From contig NZ_CAUWHO010000030.1 in NCBI RefSeq assembly GCF_963558545.1, forward strand, positions 1 to 25,399: 25,399 nucleotides of DNA, in the 5' to 3' direction. The stretch is from Tyzzerella sp963558545. GTDB lineage: Bacteria > Bacillota > Clostridia > Lachnospirales > CAG-274. The first letter of the stretch is position 1. Every line of letters starts with the position of its first letter. The notes under the pieces are model-generated. The model was given only the letters and a program-made list of their open reading frames with translations. It searched no databases and was not told the DNA's origin. This document shows positions 6,288-15,401 of the stretch, one piece after another. Both the position numbers and the translations under genes were made by a program.

Positions 6288-9200
6288 TTATTTTATAGCA
6301 TTTTGGAATGCCTTCATCATAGCATCATCTTCAGATAGTCCTTCTTCTTTAGCTAATTTTATATTTTCTATAACTTGTTTATAAGCTTTTGGTATAACTT
6401 TTATAAATTTATTTATTTCTACATCAAAATTATCTAATAGTTTTTTAGCTTTTTGACTATTTGTATATTTATAATGATTTTGCAACATTTGTTTTAAATC
6501 TTCTTTATCTTCATTATTAAGCTCTTCTAAAAGAATAAGCTCCATATTGCACTTATCAGAAAAATTTCCATCTTGGTTGTAAACATAAGATATACCACCA
6601 CTCATACCAGCACCAAAGTTTCTACCAGTTTTACCTATTATTAAAACTTTACCTCCTGTCATATATTCTAATCCGTGCTCACCTATACCCTCTACAACAG
6701 CTATAGCACCACTATTTCTTACACAAAAACGTTCTCCAGCTATACCGTTTATATAAGCTTCACCTTTTATAGCTCCAAATAAAGCTACATTACCTATTAT
6801 AACATTTTCCTCTGGAACAAGGTTACTTTTTTCACTTGGTGTAACTATTATTTTACCACCACTAAGCCCTTTACCTACATAGTCGTTACAATCTCCTAAA
6901 ACTTTCATTGTAACTCCATTTGCCAAAAATGCACCAAAGCTTTGACCGGCAGAACCCTCAAAAGTTAGATTTATAGTATCATCTTTTAACCCTTGCTCAC
7001 CTTTTACTTTTGTTATATCACTAGATAAAACTGTTCCACAAACACGATTAGTATTTGTTATATTAAATCTAGCATTAACCACTTTATCTTCATATATAGC
7101 TGGTTCACATAATTTTAATAATGTATTATAATCAAATGATTGTTCTATATTATGGTTTTGTGGAGTGTTAAAAAATCTTTCTTTATCTGATACACTACCT
7201 TTTGGTTGGTACAAAATACTTGATAAATCTACTGTTTTAGCCTTATAGTTATCTACCTTTTTAGGCACTAGCTTTTCTACACGCCCTACCATTTCTTCTA
7301 TTGTTCTAAAGCCTAGCCTTGCCATTTGCTCTCTTAAATCCATAGCAATAAATCTCATAAAGTTTTCTACGTGCTCTGGCTTACCTTTAAATCTTTTTCT
7401 AAGCTCAGGGTTTTGCGTAGCAACTCCAACAGAACAAGTATCCATATGACAAACTCTAAGCATAGCACACCCTATTGTTATTAATGGAGCAGTGGAAAAA
7501 CCAAACTCTTCTGCACCAAGTAAACAAGATACTAAAACATCTCTACCTGTTAGCATTTTACCATCTGCCTCTAAAACAACCCTATTTCTAAGGTTATTTA
7601 GCAATAATGCTTGATGAGTTTCGCTAAGTCCAAGCTCCCAAGGTAACCCTGCGTGTCTTATACTTGTTCTTGGAGCTGCACCTGTACCACCATCATATCC
7701 ACTTATTAATATAACATCTGCTAAACTTTTTGCAACTCCAACAGCAATAGTACCAACACCAGCCTCACTAACTAATTTTACACTTATTCTAGCATTTCTA
7801 TTAGCATTTTTCAAATCGTGTATAAGTTGTGCCAAATCTTCAATAGAATATATATCGTGGTGTGGCGGTGGAGATATAAGAGAAACACCAGGTGTAGAGT
7901 TTCTTGCTTTAGCTATCCAAGGATATACTTTCTTACCTGGTAAATGGCCACCTTCTCCAGGTTTTGCTCCTTGTGCCATTTTTATTTGTATTTCTACGGC
8001 ATTTTGTAAATAATTTATAGATACACCAAAACGTCCTGATGCTACTTGTTTTATAGCAGAACATTTAGAATCTCCGTTTTCCATAGGTACAAATCTTTCT
8101 GGTATCTCTCCACCTTCGCCACTATTAGATTTAGCACCTAATCTATTCATAGCAATAGCCAAGCATTCGTGTGCTTCCTGGCTTAATGAGCCATAGCTCA
8201 TAGCCCCTGTTTTAAACCTTTTTACAATACTTTCTACACTTTCTACTTCATCTATGTTAATAGGCTTATCATCAAAACGTACATCTAGCATACTTCTAAT
8301 AGTACATAGTCCTTCGTTATGACTATCCATAATTTTGGCATATTCTTTATATATGTTATAATCTCCTTCTCTAACTGCTTTTTGTAGCAACGTTACAGTT
8401 TGAGGGTTAAACATATGGTATTCCCCATTTTTACGCCATTTGTAATCTCCACCATATAATAAGTCTTCATTATTTAAAAAGGCTTCATCGTGTCTTATTC
8501 TAGTTTCTTTTTCTATATGTTCTAAGTCTATACCACCTATTCTTGTTGTAGTATTTGTAAAAAATTTATCCACAACATTTTCACATATACCAAGGGCTTC
8601 AAATATTTGTGCTCCTTGATAACTCTGAAGTGTAGATATACCCATTTTAGACATTATCTTTATAATACCTTTTGTAACAGCTTTAGAATAAGTTTTTATA
8701 GAGTTTTTTCCATCTTCAAAAATATCTTCTATAGTTTCAAAAGCTAAATATGGATTTATAGCATTAGCACCATACCCTACTAAAAGTGCAAAATGATGTA
8801 CCTCTCTAGGCTCTGCAGATTGTAAAACTATACTTGTTTTTGTTCTATTCCCTGTATTTATCAAATGATGGTGTACACCTGAAGATATTAATAATAAAGG
8901 TATTGGCATATTGTCTTTATCTACACCTTTATCCGATAAAATTAATATATTAGCACCATTTTTAACTTGCTCATCAACTTGCCTAAACACGTTATCAATA
9001 GCATCTTTCATAGTAATTTGATTTTTATTATAAACTATTGATATATTAGCCACTTTAAAATCTTTATTAAGATTTTTTATTTTTGCAAATTGTTCATTTG
9101 TAAGTATTGGCGTATCAAGCTTTAATCTTTTACAATTTTTACTATTAGGTTTTAATAAATTACCTTCACTACCAAGATAAGATATAGTACTTGTTACTAT

Positions 9201-10814
9201 TTGCTCTCTTATAGCATCTATTGGAGGATTTGTAACCTGTGCAAAAAGCTGCTTAAAATAATTATATAAAAGCTGTGTTCTTTCAGAAAATACTGCAAGT
9301 GGAGCATCATTACCCATAGCACCTATTGGGTCTTCTCCTTTTTCTACAATATCTTTTATAGTAAGCTCTATATCTTCTTTTACATATCCAAAGGCTTTTT
9401 GTCTTGTAAGTAAATCTAAACTTTCTTTATCTTCTACTTGTGCATTTTCTATATCATCTAAACATACTAAATTATCTTTAAGCCAATCTCCATAAGGATT
9501 TTCTGTTGCTATTTTTTCTTTTATATCACTATCTTCAATAATTTCACCTTTTTTAGTATCTACAAGCAACATTTTACCTGGTGTAAGCCTATCTTTTTTA
9601 ACAATATTCTCTTCTTTTATAGGTAAAACACCAACCTCTGATGATAATATTAAATAATCGTCATTTGTTACATAATATCTAGCAGGTCTTAATCCATTTC
9701 TATCAAGAGTAGCACCTATTACATCTCCATCTGTAAAACCAATAGCAGCAGGTCCGTCCCAAGCCTCTCCCATTAAACTATTATATGCATAAAAATCTCT
9801 TTTTTCCTTGTTCATATTATCATCATTTTCCCAAGGCTCTGGTATAGCCATCATAATAGCTTTAGGCAAGCTATACCCACAAAGATTAAGCATTTGTATA
9901 TAGTTATCAAGCATAGCAGAGTCGCTACCGTCTTCATTTATAACTGGTAATATTTTTTCTAAATCTTCATCTGAAAAAACATCTGTTTCAAACATTTTTT
10001 CACGAGCTTTTATCCAGTTTACATTACCTCTAATAGTATTTATCTCTCCATTATGTATAAGGTATCTATTAGGGTGTGCTCTTTCCCAACTAGGAAACGT
10101 GTTTGTACTAAAACGTGAATGAACTAGAGCTAAAGCACTTTCAAAATCTAAATCTAATAAATCTATATAAAATTTATCTACCTGTTCTGGAGTTAACATA
10201 CCTTTATATACAATAGTTTTACAAGATAAAGATGTAAAGTAAAAATAAGGGTCATTATTATCTTTATTATATCTTATTTCTTTTTCTGCTCTTTTAGATA
10301 TTATAAAAAGCTTTCTTTCAAAATCTTCTTCTGTTTTTAAATTATCTGCCTTTTTAATAAACACTTGCATAATATAAGGCATAGAATTTTTAGATGATTT
10401 TCCAATACACTTGCTATATGTAGGAACTACCCTAAAACCTAATATTTGTTGATTTTCTTCTTCTATTATACTTTTAAGCCTTTTTACAGTATTTTCTCTT
10501 ATATCTTGATTGTGAGAACAAAAGAACATACCTATACCGTATTCTTTTTCTTTAGGTAAATCTATGCCCTCATTTTTACATACCTTTTTCATAAATTTGT
10601 GAGGTATTTGAGTTAAAATACCAGCACCGTCACCTGTATCTTCTTCACTGCCAACTCCACCTCTATGAGTAAGATTTTTAAGTATTTTTATAGCATCTGT
10701 TATTATATTATGGCTTTTTTTACCTTTTATATTTGCAATAAAGCCTATTCCACAGTTATCGTGCTCAAATTGTGGGTCGTAAAGTCCTTGTTTTTTTGGT
10801 AAACTATAATTCAT
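6288..10814 (-). CDS. gltB: Glutamate synthase, large subunit
   Basis: A 1508-residue alpha subunit that transfers the glutamine amide nitrogen to 2-oxoglutarate to make two glutamates. The N-terminal class II amidotransferase domain (about 21-430) has Cys21 in the DNCGIGF context, so residues 1-20 are probably a propeptide removed to expose the catalytic Cys. A central domain (about 480-790) leads to the FMN-binding synthase barrel (about 850-1210), with SYGSLSQEAH at 873-882, GAKSNSGEGGE at 893-903 and SGYDGGTGAAPRTS at 1038-1051. The 3Fe-4S cysteines are Cys1116, Cys1122 and Cys1127. The C-terminal beta-helix domain carries GXXG repeats. The gene is intact and full length. No gltD (beta subunit) lies next to it; the electron donor must be encoded elsewhere or differ. 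Good AAAGGGTGA ribosome binding site. Confidence 0.97.
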   Translation of the reverse strand: MNYSLPKKQGLYDPQFEHDNCGIGFIANIKGKKSHNIITDAIKILKNLTHRGGVGSEEDTGDGAGILTQIPHKFMKKVCKNEGIDLPKEKEYGIGMFFCSHNQDIRENTVKRLKSIIEEENQQILGFRVVPTYSKCIGKSSKNSMPYIMQVFIKKADNLKTEEDFERKLFIISKRAEKEIRYNKDNNDPYFYFTSLSCKTIVYKGMLTPEQVDKFYIDLLDLDFESALALVHSRFSTNTFPSWERAHPNRYLIHNGEINTIRGNVNWIKAREKMFETDVFSDEDLEKILPVINEDGSDSAMLDNYIQMLNLCGYSLPKAIMMAIPEPWENDDNMNKEKRDFYAYNSLMGEAWDGPAAIGFTDGDVIGATLDRNGLRPARYYVTNDDYLILSSEVGVLPIKEENIVKKDRLTPGKMLLVDTKKGEIIEDSDIKEKIATENPYGDWLKDNLVCLDDIENAQVEDKESLDLLTRQKAFGYVKEDIELTIKDIVEKGEDPIGAMGNDAPLAVFSERTQLLYNYFKQLFAQVTNPPIDAIREQIVTSTISYLGSEGNLLKPNSKNCKRLKLDTPILTNEQFAKIKNLNKDFKVANISIVYNKNQITMKDAIDNVFRQVDEQVKNGANILILSDKGVDKDNMPIPLLLISSGVHHHLINTGNRTKTSIVLQSAEPREVHHFALLVGYGANAINPYLAFETIEDIFEDGKNSIKTYSKAVTKGIIKIMSKMGISTLQSYQGAQIFEALGICENVVDKFFTNTTTRIGGIDLEHIEKETRIRHDEAFLNNEDLLYGGDYKWRKNGEYHMFNPQTVTLLQKAVREGDYNIYKEYAKIMDSHNEGLCTIRSMLDVRFDDKPINIDEVESVESIVKRFKTGAMSYGSLSQEAHECLAIAMNRLGAKSNSGEGGEIPERFVPMENGDSKCSAIKQVASGRFGVSINYLQNAVEIQIKMAQGAKPGEGGHLPGKKVYPWIAKARNSTPGVSLISPPPHHDIYSIEDLAQLIHDLKNANRNARISVKLVSEAGVGTIAVGVAKSLADVILISGYDGGTGAAPRTSIRHAGLPWELGLSETHQALLLNNLRNRVVLEADGKMLTGRDVLVSCLLGAEEFGFSTAPLITIGCAMLRVCHMDTCSVGVATQNPELRKRFKGKPEHVENFMRFIAMDLREQMARLGFRTIEEMVGRVEKLVPKKVDNYKAKTVDLSSILYQPKGSVSDKERFFNTPQNHNIEQSFDYNTLLKLCEPAIYEDKVVNARFNITNTNRVCGTVLSSDITKVKGEQGLKDDTINLTFEGSAGQSFGAFLANGVTMKVLGDCNDYVGKGLSGGKIIVTPSEKSNLVPEENVIIGNVALFGAIKGEAYINGIAGERFCVRNSGAIAVVEGIGEHGLEYMTGGKVLIIGKTGRNFGAGMSGGISYVYNQDGNFSDKCNMELILLEELNNEDKEDLKQMLQNHYKYTNSQKAKKLLDNFDVEINKFIKVIPKAYKQVIENIKLAKEEGLSEDDAMMKAFQNAIK

Positions 10815-10889
10815 AAAAATTCACCCTTTCTATTTTTAATATATATTAAACTTTAACCATATAATCTTAATAAATATGTTGTATCAATT

Positions 10890-10918
10890 ATTTTAATATA
10901 TTTTTATTAAAAAATCAA
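10890..10918 (-). promoter_or_regulatory. Possible sigma-A promoter of gltB
   Basis: On the minus strand TTGATT (10913-10918) and TAAAAT (10890-10895) are separated by 17 bp, about 75 bp before the gltB start. In such AT-rich DNA this match has modest weight. The remainder of the 221-bp gap between spoIIR and gltB is AT-rich, with no ORF and no clear terminator for spoIIR. Confidence 0.4.
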
Positions 10919-11035
10919 TAAATTTATACTTTTTTGACTTTTATTTTAAAATTTAATTCATTTTAATAGACTTATAAATAAATTTAGTATTATTTTTGCA
11001 GTTATTTTTTTATTTAAATTCATTTTTCAGAAAAT

Positions 11036-11680
11036 TTATTTTTGCCACATTTCAATTATTTTAAATTTTATTTTTATAGGTATGTTGTTTTTATCTTCTG
11101 CTTTTGTTACTATATCATATTCTGTATCTGTTAAAATACTTTTTAAAAGCTCTTTATCTTCCTTAGGCACTTCCTTAACACTAGCATCTACAAAGCATAA
11201 TGGTGGAAACATAACACACCACCAGTTTTTACCTTTAGCATTACCTATCTCTACTTTTAAGGCCTCATATTCTCCAGCAGGTAAAACAACATCTCCATAT
11301 TGTTTTGTAGGAAAATTATCAAAAGATATTTTAGCATTAACATCATAACTATATCCATTTTCTATTATTATTTCTTTTGCCTTTTTCTCTATTTTATCCA
11401 AGTTTTGTAACAAAATTATTCTTGTTTCATCTTTAGACATACTACTATGTAATTGGTTTTCTAGCATTTTTACTATACCGTCTTTTACTTTTATTTTTAA
11501 TTGTTGGTCGTAGTCCTCATCACTATTTGCTAAAACGTGTAACCTAATAACTTCATCTGCTATACCTTTTTGTATATTATATGAATAGCTTTTTGTAAAT
11601 AGCATAAATACCATCGTTATAAATGTTCCTATAAATATTGATAATAATAATATATTTTTTTCTCTTTTTAATATATTCAT
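11036..11680 (-). CDS. spoIIR: Stage II sporulation protein R (SpoIIR)
   Basis: A 214-residue secreted signalling protein. In sporulating cells SpoIIR is made in the forespore under sigma-F, crosses the inner membrane, and triggers SpoIIGA to process pro-sigma-E in the mother cell. The N-terminus has a charged start and one hydrophobic export segment at about 10-28. The family block RLHVLANSD is at 46-54, then LKIKVKDGIV; the C-terminal core has LPAGEYEALKVEIG at 133-146 and the aromatic/Cys stretch KNWWCVMFPPLCFVD at 151-165. Length is usual. An AAGGAG site sits 7 nt before the ATG. A very good sigma-F-like promoter lies 33-61 bp upstream. It appears monocistronic, bounded by the pncB terminator upstream. 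Confidence 0.95.
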   Translation of the reverse strand: MNILKREKNILLLSIFIGTFITMVFMLFTKSYSYNIQKGIADEVIRLHVLANSDEDYDQQLKIKVKDGIVKMLENQLHSSMSKDETRIILLQNLDKIEKKAKEIIIENGYSYDVNAKISFDNFPTKQYGDVVLPAGEYEALKVEIGNAKGKNWWCVMFPPLCFVDASVKEVPKEDKELLKSILTDTEYDIVTKAEDKNNIPIKIKFKIIEMWQK

Positions 11681-11712
11681 AATATTTTCTCCTTAAAAAC
11701 TAATCTTATATT

Positions 11713-11741
11713 TATTATTACCATATTTTTCTAATATATAC
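11713..11741 (-). promoter_or_regulatory. Sigma-F-type promoter of spoIIR
   Basis: On the minus strand the -10-like element GGTAATAATA (11713-11722) agrees at every fixed position with the Bacillus sigma-F consensus GGNRANANTW. A GTATA (11737-11741), fitting GYWTA, lies 14 bp upstream (the usual spacer is about 15). This agrees with the known control of spoIIR by sigma-F. Experimental start site not known. Confidence 0.6.
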
Positions 11742-11791
11742 ATAACTTTTATAAACATTTTTTATACTTAATTTTTTAAATATAATGTATT

Positions 11792-11845
11792 AAAATAAAT
11801 AGATAAAAAACTCCTTTTAAAAGGAGTTTTTTATCTATTTATTTT
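11792..11845 (-). terminator. Terminator of pncB, perfect 27-bp palindrome
   Basis: The arms 11792-11818 and 11819-11845 are perfect reverse complements without a spacer; the core is ctcctttt/aaaaggag flanked by A- and T-runs. The pncB stop codon (11835-11837) lies inside the upstream arm. The symmetry would let it work in either direction, although both neighbours are on the minus strand. Confidence 0.85.
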
Positions 11846-13286
11846 TTCTTATATTATCTATCATATCTTTTTTAAGGTTGTATAGTTTTAAAGATAAATC
11901 TACTGGTAAAATATGTGGGTTTATAAGCCTTTTATATTCATTCCAAAGGCTTGCTTTTTCTTCTTCACAGTATTTTTTTATATCCATAGTTTCTCTTTTT
12001 TCAAAAACACATTCTCCGTCTAAAAATACTGGTTGCAAAAGCTCTTTTGTATAATATTCATTAGCCTTTAACGTCATTGTTTTCCAAGTATTTATAGGGT
12101 GAAAAATAGTTAAATCTTCATTTTCATTTATAGTTTCATCTTCAAGGCAAATAAGGTCTGCTTTTATCTTATTAGTAGCCTTATCATAAAGTCTAAATAT
12201 TTTTTTAATACCAGGATTAGTAACTTTATCTGGATTTTCTGATAATTTTATCTTTGGCAACATTTCTCCGTTAAATTCTTCTGCACACAGCTTATAAACA
12301 CCACCAAAAGCAGGACAATCACTAGATGTTATAAGATTTGTACCAACACCCCAAACATTTATTTTCGTACCTTGTTGTTTTAATGAAGATATAATATTTT
12401 CATCTAAATCGCTAGATGCAGCTATAATAGCATCTTTAAAGCCTTCTTTATCAAGCATAGTTCTAGCTTTATCTGATATATATGCTAAATCTCCACTATC
12501 TAAACGTATACCATAATTTTTAAGCTCTATACCTTTTTCCTTCATTTCTTTAAAAACTTTTATAGCATTTGGTACACCACTTTTTAAGGTATCATATGTA
12601 TCTACTAGTAATATACATCTATTAGGAAAAATATCTGCATAAGTTCTAAATGCTGTTATCTCGTCCTTAAAACTCATTATCCAACTATGTGCGTGTGTAC
12701 CAGATATAGGTATGTTAAACATTTTACCAGCAAGCACATTACTAGTAGATGTACACCCACCTATTACGGCTGCCCTAGCACCATATGTCCCAGAATCTGG
12801 ACCTTGTGCTCTTCTAAGACCAAATTCCATAACAACATCACCTTCTGCTGCCCAAGCCACTCTTGCCGCTTTTGTAGCTATAAGGCTTTGGTGATTTATT
12901 ATATTTAATATAGTTGTTTCTACAAACTGAGCTTCTATAATAGTAGATTTTACTCTTATTAAAGGTTCTCCAGGAAATACTATTGTACCTTCTGGTATTG
13001 CATAAATATCTCCTGTAAATTTAAAAGTTTTTAAATATTCTAAAAAGTTTTCTTTAAATATATTAAGACTTCTTAAATAATTGATATTTTCATCATCAAA
13101 TTTTATATTTTTTATATAATCTACCACTTGTTCTAGCCCACAAGCTATTGCATACCCATTATTACTTGGATTTTTTCTATAAAACATATCAAAAACAGCC
13201 TTTTTGTTATGTTTATTATCTTCAAAATATCCTTGCATCATTGTCAACTGGTAAAGGTCTGTCATAAGAGTTAAATTGTTATTCAT
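11835..13286 (-). CDS. pncB: Nicotinate phosphoribosyltransferase
   Basis: About 483 residues. The enzyme joins nicotinate and PRPP, with ATP hydrolysis, to nicotinate mononucleotide in NAD salvage. Family marks (numbered from the chosen start) are LTLMTDLYQLTMMQGY at 5-20, the ribose-phosphate-binding FGLRRAQGPD at 155-164, SGTHAHSWIMSF at 195-206 with the phospho-acceptor-type His, LVDTYDTL at 227-234 and GIRLDSGDLAYIS at about 260-272. The reading frame is open to an ATG at 13334, but that lies in a hairpin. The ATG at 13286 has GGAGG five bases upstream and matches the family's N-terminus, so it is chosen. The upstream secreted-protein gene is separated by a hairpin. Confidence 0.95.
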   Translation of the reverse strand: MNNNLTLMTDLYQLTMMQGYFEDNKHNKKAVFDMFYRKNPSNNGYAIACGLEQVVDYIKNIKFDDENINYLRSLNIFKENFLEYLKTFKFTGDIYAIPEGTIVFPGEPLIRVKSTIIEAQFVETTILNIINHQSLIATKAARVAWAAEGDVVMEFGLRRAQGPDSGTYGARAAVIGGCTSTSNVLAGKMFNIPISGTHAHSWIMSFKDEITAFRTYADIFPNRCILLVDTYDTLKSGVPNAIKVFKEMKEKGIELKNYGIRLDSGDLAYISDKARTMLDKEGFKDAIIAASSDLDENIISSLKQQGTKINVWGVGTNLITSSDCPAFGGVYKLCAEEFNGEMLPKIKLSENPDKVTNPGIKKIFRLYDKATNKIKADLICLEDETINENEDLTIFHPINTWKTMTLKANEYYTKELLQPVFLDGECVFEKRETMDIKKYCEEEKASLWNEYKRLINPHILPVDLSLKLYNLKKDMIDNIRKNK

Positions 13287-13304
13287 AACGTCCTCCATAT
13301 AATT

Positions 13305-13328
13305 AAACCTACCAAAAAAGGTAGGCTT
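13305..13328 (-). terminator. Hairpin between the secreted-protein gene and pncB
   Basis: A 9-bp stem (13305-13313 with 13320-13328, one G-U pair) with a 6-nt loop. The T-run after it on the minus strand is short (TTT AATT), so it may be a weak terminator that lets some transcription through to pncB. Confidence 0.5.
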
Positions 13329-13351
13329 AATCAAAATATTAAAAAATTGTT

Positions 13352-15298
13352 TTATTCTCTGTTTACACGAACTCTAAATGTTTCATCATATTTTTTACCA
13401 TTTTCATCTTGAGCATATATAGTATATCTTATGCTACTTCCAACTTCTTCTGCTGGAAATTTAAGCTCCCAAGTGTATTCATCTCCACTTACACTAGAAT
13501 AAGAAGTTTCATATGCTATTCTAGCACCCTTATTATCTTCTACCCAAACTTTAGATATAGCTTTATTAGTATATACAGCTATTCTTATATATTCATTTTT
13601 ATAAACTTCAGGTGTTTTTAAGTTATAATCATATATTTTACCAGTATCCTGTCTATCTAAATAAACATTTAGTTTTGTAGATGTTTCTTTACCATTTTTA
13701 TCATAAGCTACAACTTTTAACCTATCTTTATTAGATGTTGTTACTGTAACTCTTGCTTCCCATTCTCTAATAGAGCCATCATTATCATAGTTAGTAACTT
13801 TTGTCAACTCTTGGCTACCTTCAAATACTTTAATATGGTCTGCCTCACCTGTTGTTCTAATTATAAATTTAACATTATCTCCAGATACAGCACCAATATC
13901 TCTTTGTTTAGTATTTAGTATAACTAAATCTCCTCTACTATATGTAGAAGCACTAAAGCTTAGATTTTCTTTTACTTTTTCTTTATCCTTATTATATGCA
14001 GCTACATAAAATCTGTTTCTACCACTATTTTTAACAGGTATATCCATTTCCCAAATATACCCACTACTATTTTTTATATCTGCAAATCTTGTTTCGTCTA
14101 CAATTCTATCATTTTCATCTAATACTTCTACTCTATCAATATCTGATGATGTTTTTACAATAATACTAATAGTTTCATCTATATATACATCGTCATTTAA
14201 AATAAATGTATCGTATATTTTAAGTTTATCATTTGAGTTGCCACTACCAGCACCACCAACATTTATTTTTAATGTTTCATAATTAGTTTCATATCCAGTT
14301 GAAGAATTACCAGGGTATGCTTTAAATTCTATATCCCCTCTATCCTCCATAGTAATCTCTGTTTCAAAAACTCTACGGCTATTATCATTATCTACTAGTT
14401 TGTAATTATATAATTCAATTAATCTTTCTTTTTTAGAAGAATCTATTCTTACTCTGTCTGTATTAGCATTAGCCTCTATAACTAATTTAACCTTATCACC
14501 TCTACCTACTTCTTTTTTATCTGCTGTAAAAGATGTAATTTTAGGTTTTATATTACCATTTACACTAATAGCACAAACTTTATAAGCATTAGGGTCTTCA
14601 TTATATGTAGTTAAATTTCCAGGTACAGCTTTTAAAGATTTAAATACACTTTTTGTAACATTAGGCGTCCAAGGAATAGAAAATAACCTTGTTCCATCTG
14701 CATTAGTACTATATGTATTAGCTTCTGCAATAATATTATTGTTTTCATTTATGTCTAAAATTTTTATTCTATCTGTTATGTTGCTTGTTGTTACTGCAAT
14801 ATTTATTTTTTCTCCACTATTAACAGTTGTTTTATCTGGCACAATGTTTAAAACAGTAGGTTCATCTGCAATAATATTTACAGTTCTTGTAGAATTATCC
14901 CAAGTTACTGGATTGCCTAAAGCCTCGCTAAGCATTCTTACAGGCATCATCATTCTATTTTGTATAACAGCTGAAGGTGTGTCAAAAGTAGATGCTTTAC
15001 CATTTACTGTTACAATGTTAGTACGCATAGTATGTACTACAACTCTGTCGCCTTTTCTTAGAGTAGTTGTTTCTGTTTGTTTGTTCCACTCAACAATAGC
15101 CCCAAGAGTTTCTGCTGTTTTTCTAAAAGGTACCATAGCTCTTTGGTTCATAATTTGTGGCTGTGCATCATCATATGCAATAAGTAAACCATTTAGCTTA
15201 ACGTACACAGGCTCTGCTGCAAAAACATTAAAGCTAGGAACTAACATTGTTAATATTAATGCTAAGGATATAGCGTATCTTTTTATTTTATTAACCAT
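13352..15298 (-). CDS. Secreted protein: copper amine oxidase-like N-terminal domain plus Ig-like repeats
   Basis: About 648 residues, exported. The N-terminus is a typical signal peptide: basic start, a hydrophobic stretch of about 15 residues, and likely cleavage after VFAA. Next comes a stalk-type copper amine oxidase N-terminal domain (about 28-150) with two motifs, MVPFRKTAETLGAIVEW and MMPVRMLSEALGNPVTW. This domain is common in clostridial cell-surface proteins and does not imply oxidase activity. The rest holds about five repeats of 90-100 residues, each with a DRVxxxD/DHIKV-type strand and a closing W-E-x-x-(I/V/F) strand, resembling bacterial Ig-like domains. No catalytic domain, sortase signal or S-layer repeat is seen. 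ATG at 15298 has AAAGGA ten bases upstream; the ATG at 15307 is too close to it. Role unknown; structural or envelope binding is likely. Confidence 0.8.
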   Translation of the reverse strand: MVNKIKRYAISLALILTMLVPSFNVFAAEPVYVKLNGLLIAYDDAQPQIMNQRAMVPFRKTAETLGAIVEWNKQTETTTLRKGDRVVVHTMRTNIVTVNGKASTFDTPSAVIQNRMMMPVRMLSEALGNPVTWDNSTRTVNIIADEPTVLNIVPDKTTVNSGEKINIAVTTSNITDRIKILDINENNNIIAEANTYSTNADGTRLFSIPWTPNVTKSVFKSLKAVPGNLTTYNEDPNAYKVCAISVNGNIKPKITSFTADKKEVGRGDKVKLVIEANANTDRVRIDSSKKERLIELYNYKLVDNDNSRRVFETEITMEDRGDIEFKAYPGNSSTGYETNYETLKINVGGAGSGNSNDKLKIYDTFILNDDVYIDETISIIVKTSSDIDRVEVLDENDRIVDETRFADIKNSSGYIWEMDIPVKNSGRNRFYVAAYNKDKEKVKENLSFSASTYSRGDLVILNTKQRDIGAVSGDNVKFIIRTTGEADHIKVFEGSQELTKVTNYDNDGSIREWEARVTVTTSNKDRLKVVAYDKNGKETSTKLNVYLDRQDTGKIYDYNLKTPEVYKNEYIRIAVYTNKAISKVWVEDNKGARIAYETSYSSVSGDEYTWELKFPAEEVGSSIRYTIYAQDENGKKYDETFRVRVNRE

Positions 15299-15333
15299 AT
15301 ATTTCATTTCCTTTCATATTATAATACAATTAA

Positions 15334-15342
15334 ATTATATCA
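15334..15342 (-). promoter_or_regulatory. Possible extended -10 promoter of the secreted-protein gene
   Basis: TGATATAAT on the minus strand fits the extended -10 form (TGN-TATAAT). The -35 region is poor. It would give a 5' leader of roughly 30 nt. Confidence 0.35.
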
Positions 15343-15352
15343 TATATTGTAG

Positions 15353-15401
15353 CTTGTAACATTTCCAATTAATAACATATTTATTACATTTAGGTTACAA
15401 G
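15353..15401 (-). terminator. Two-tier hairpin after pyrE
   Basis: An outer 8-bp stem (15353-15360 with 15394-15401) encloses an inner 6-bp stem (15370-15375 with 15381-15386). It starts directly after the pyrE stop codon at 15402. No good U-tract follows on the minus strand, so it could be a weak terminator or a stabilising or regulatory structure. Confidence 0.4.

Noticed and set aside
10815..11035. Riboswitch or T-box leader before gltB
   Set aside because: The gap is nearly pure A/T, with no stem-loop array, T-box sequence or conserved aptamer pattern that I can see.
13287..13334. Upstream start for pncB at 13334
   Set aside because: The extra 16 residues would be encoded through a hairpin and the true ribosome binding site, and they do not fit the family's N-terminus.
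14739..15359. Long plus-strand frame of 206 codons with many hydrophobic residues
   Set aside because: It is wholly antisense to the secreted-protein gene, whose signal peptide, domains and ribosome binding site are clear. Hydrophobicity comes from the complement of polar codons. No ribosome binding site of its own was seen.
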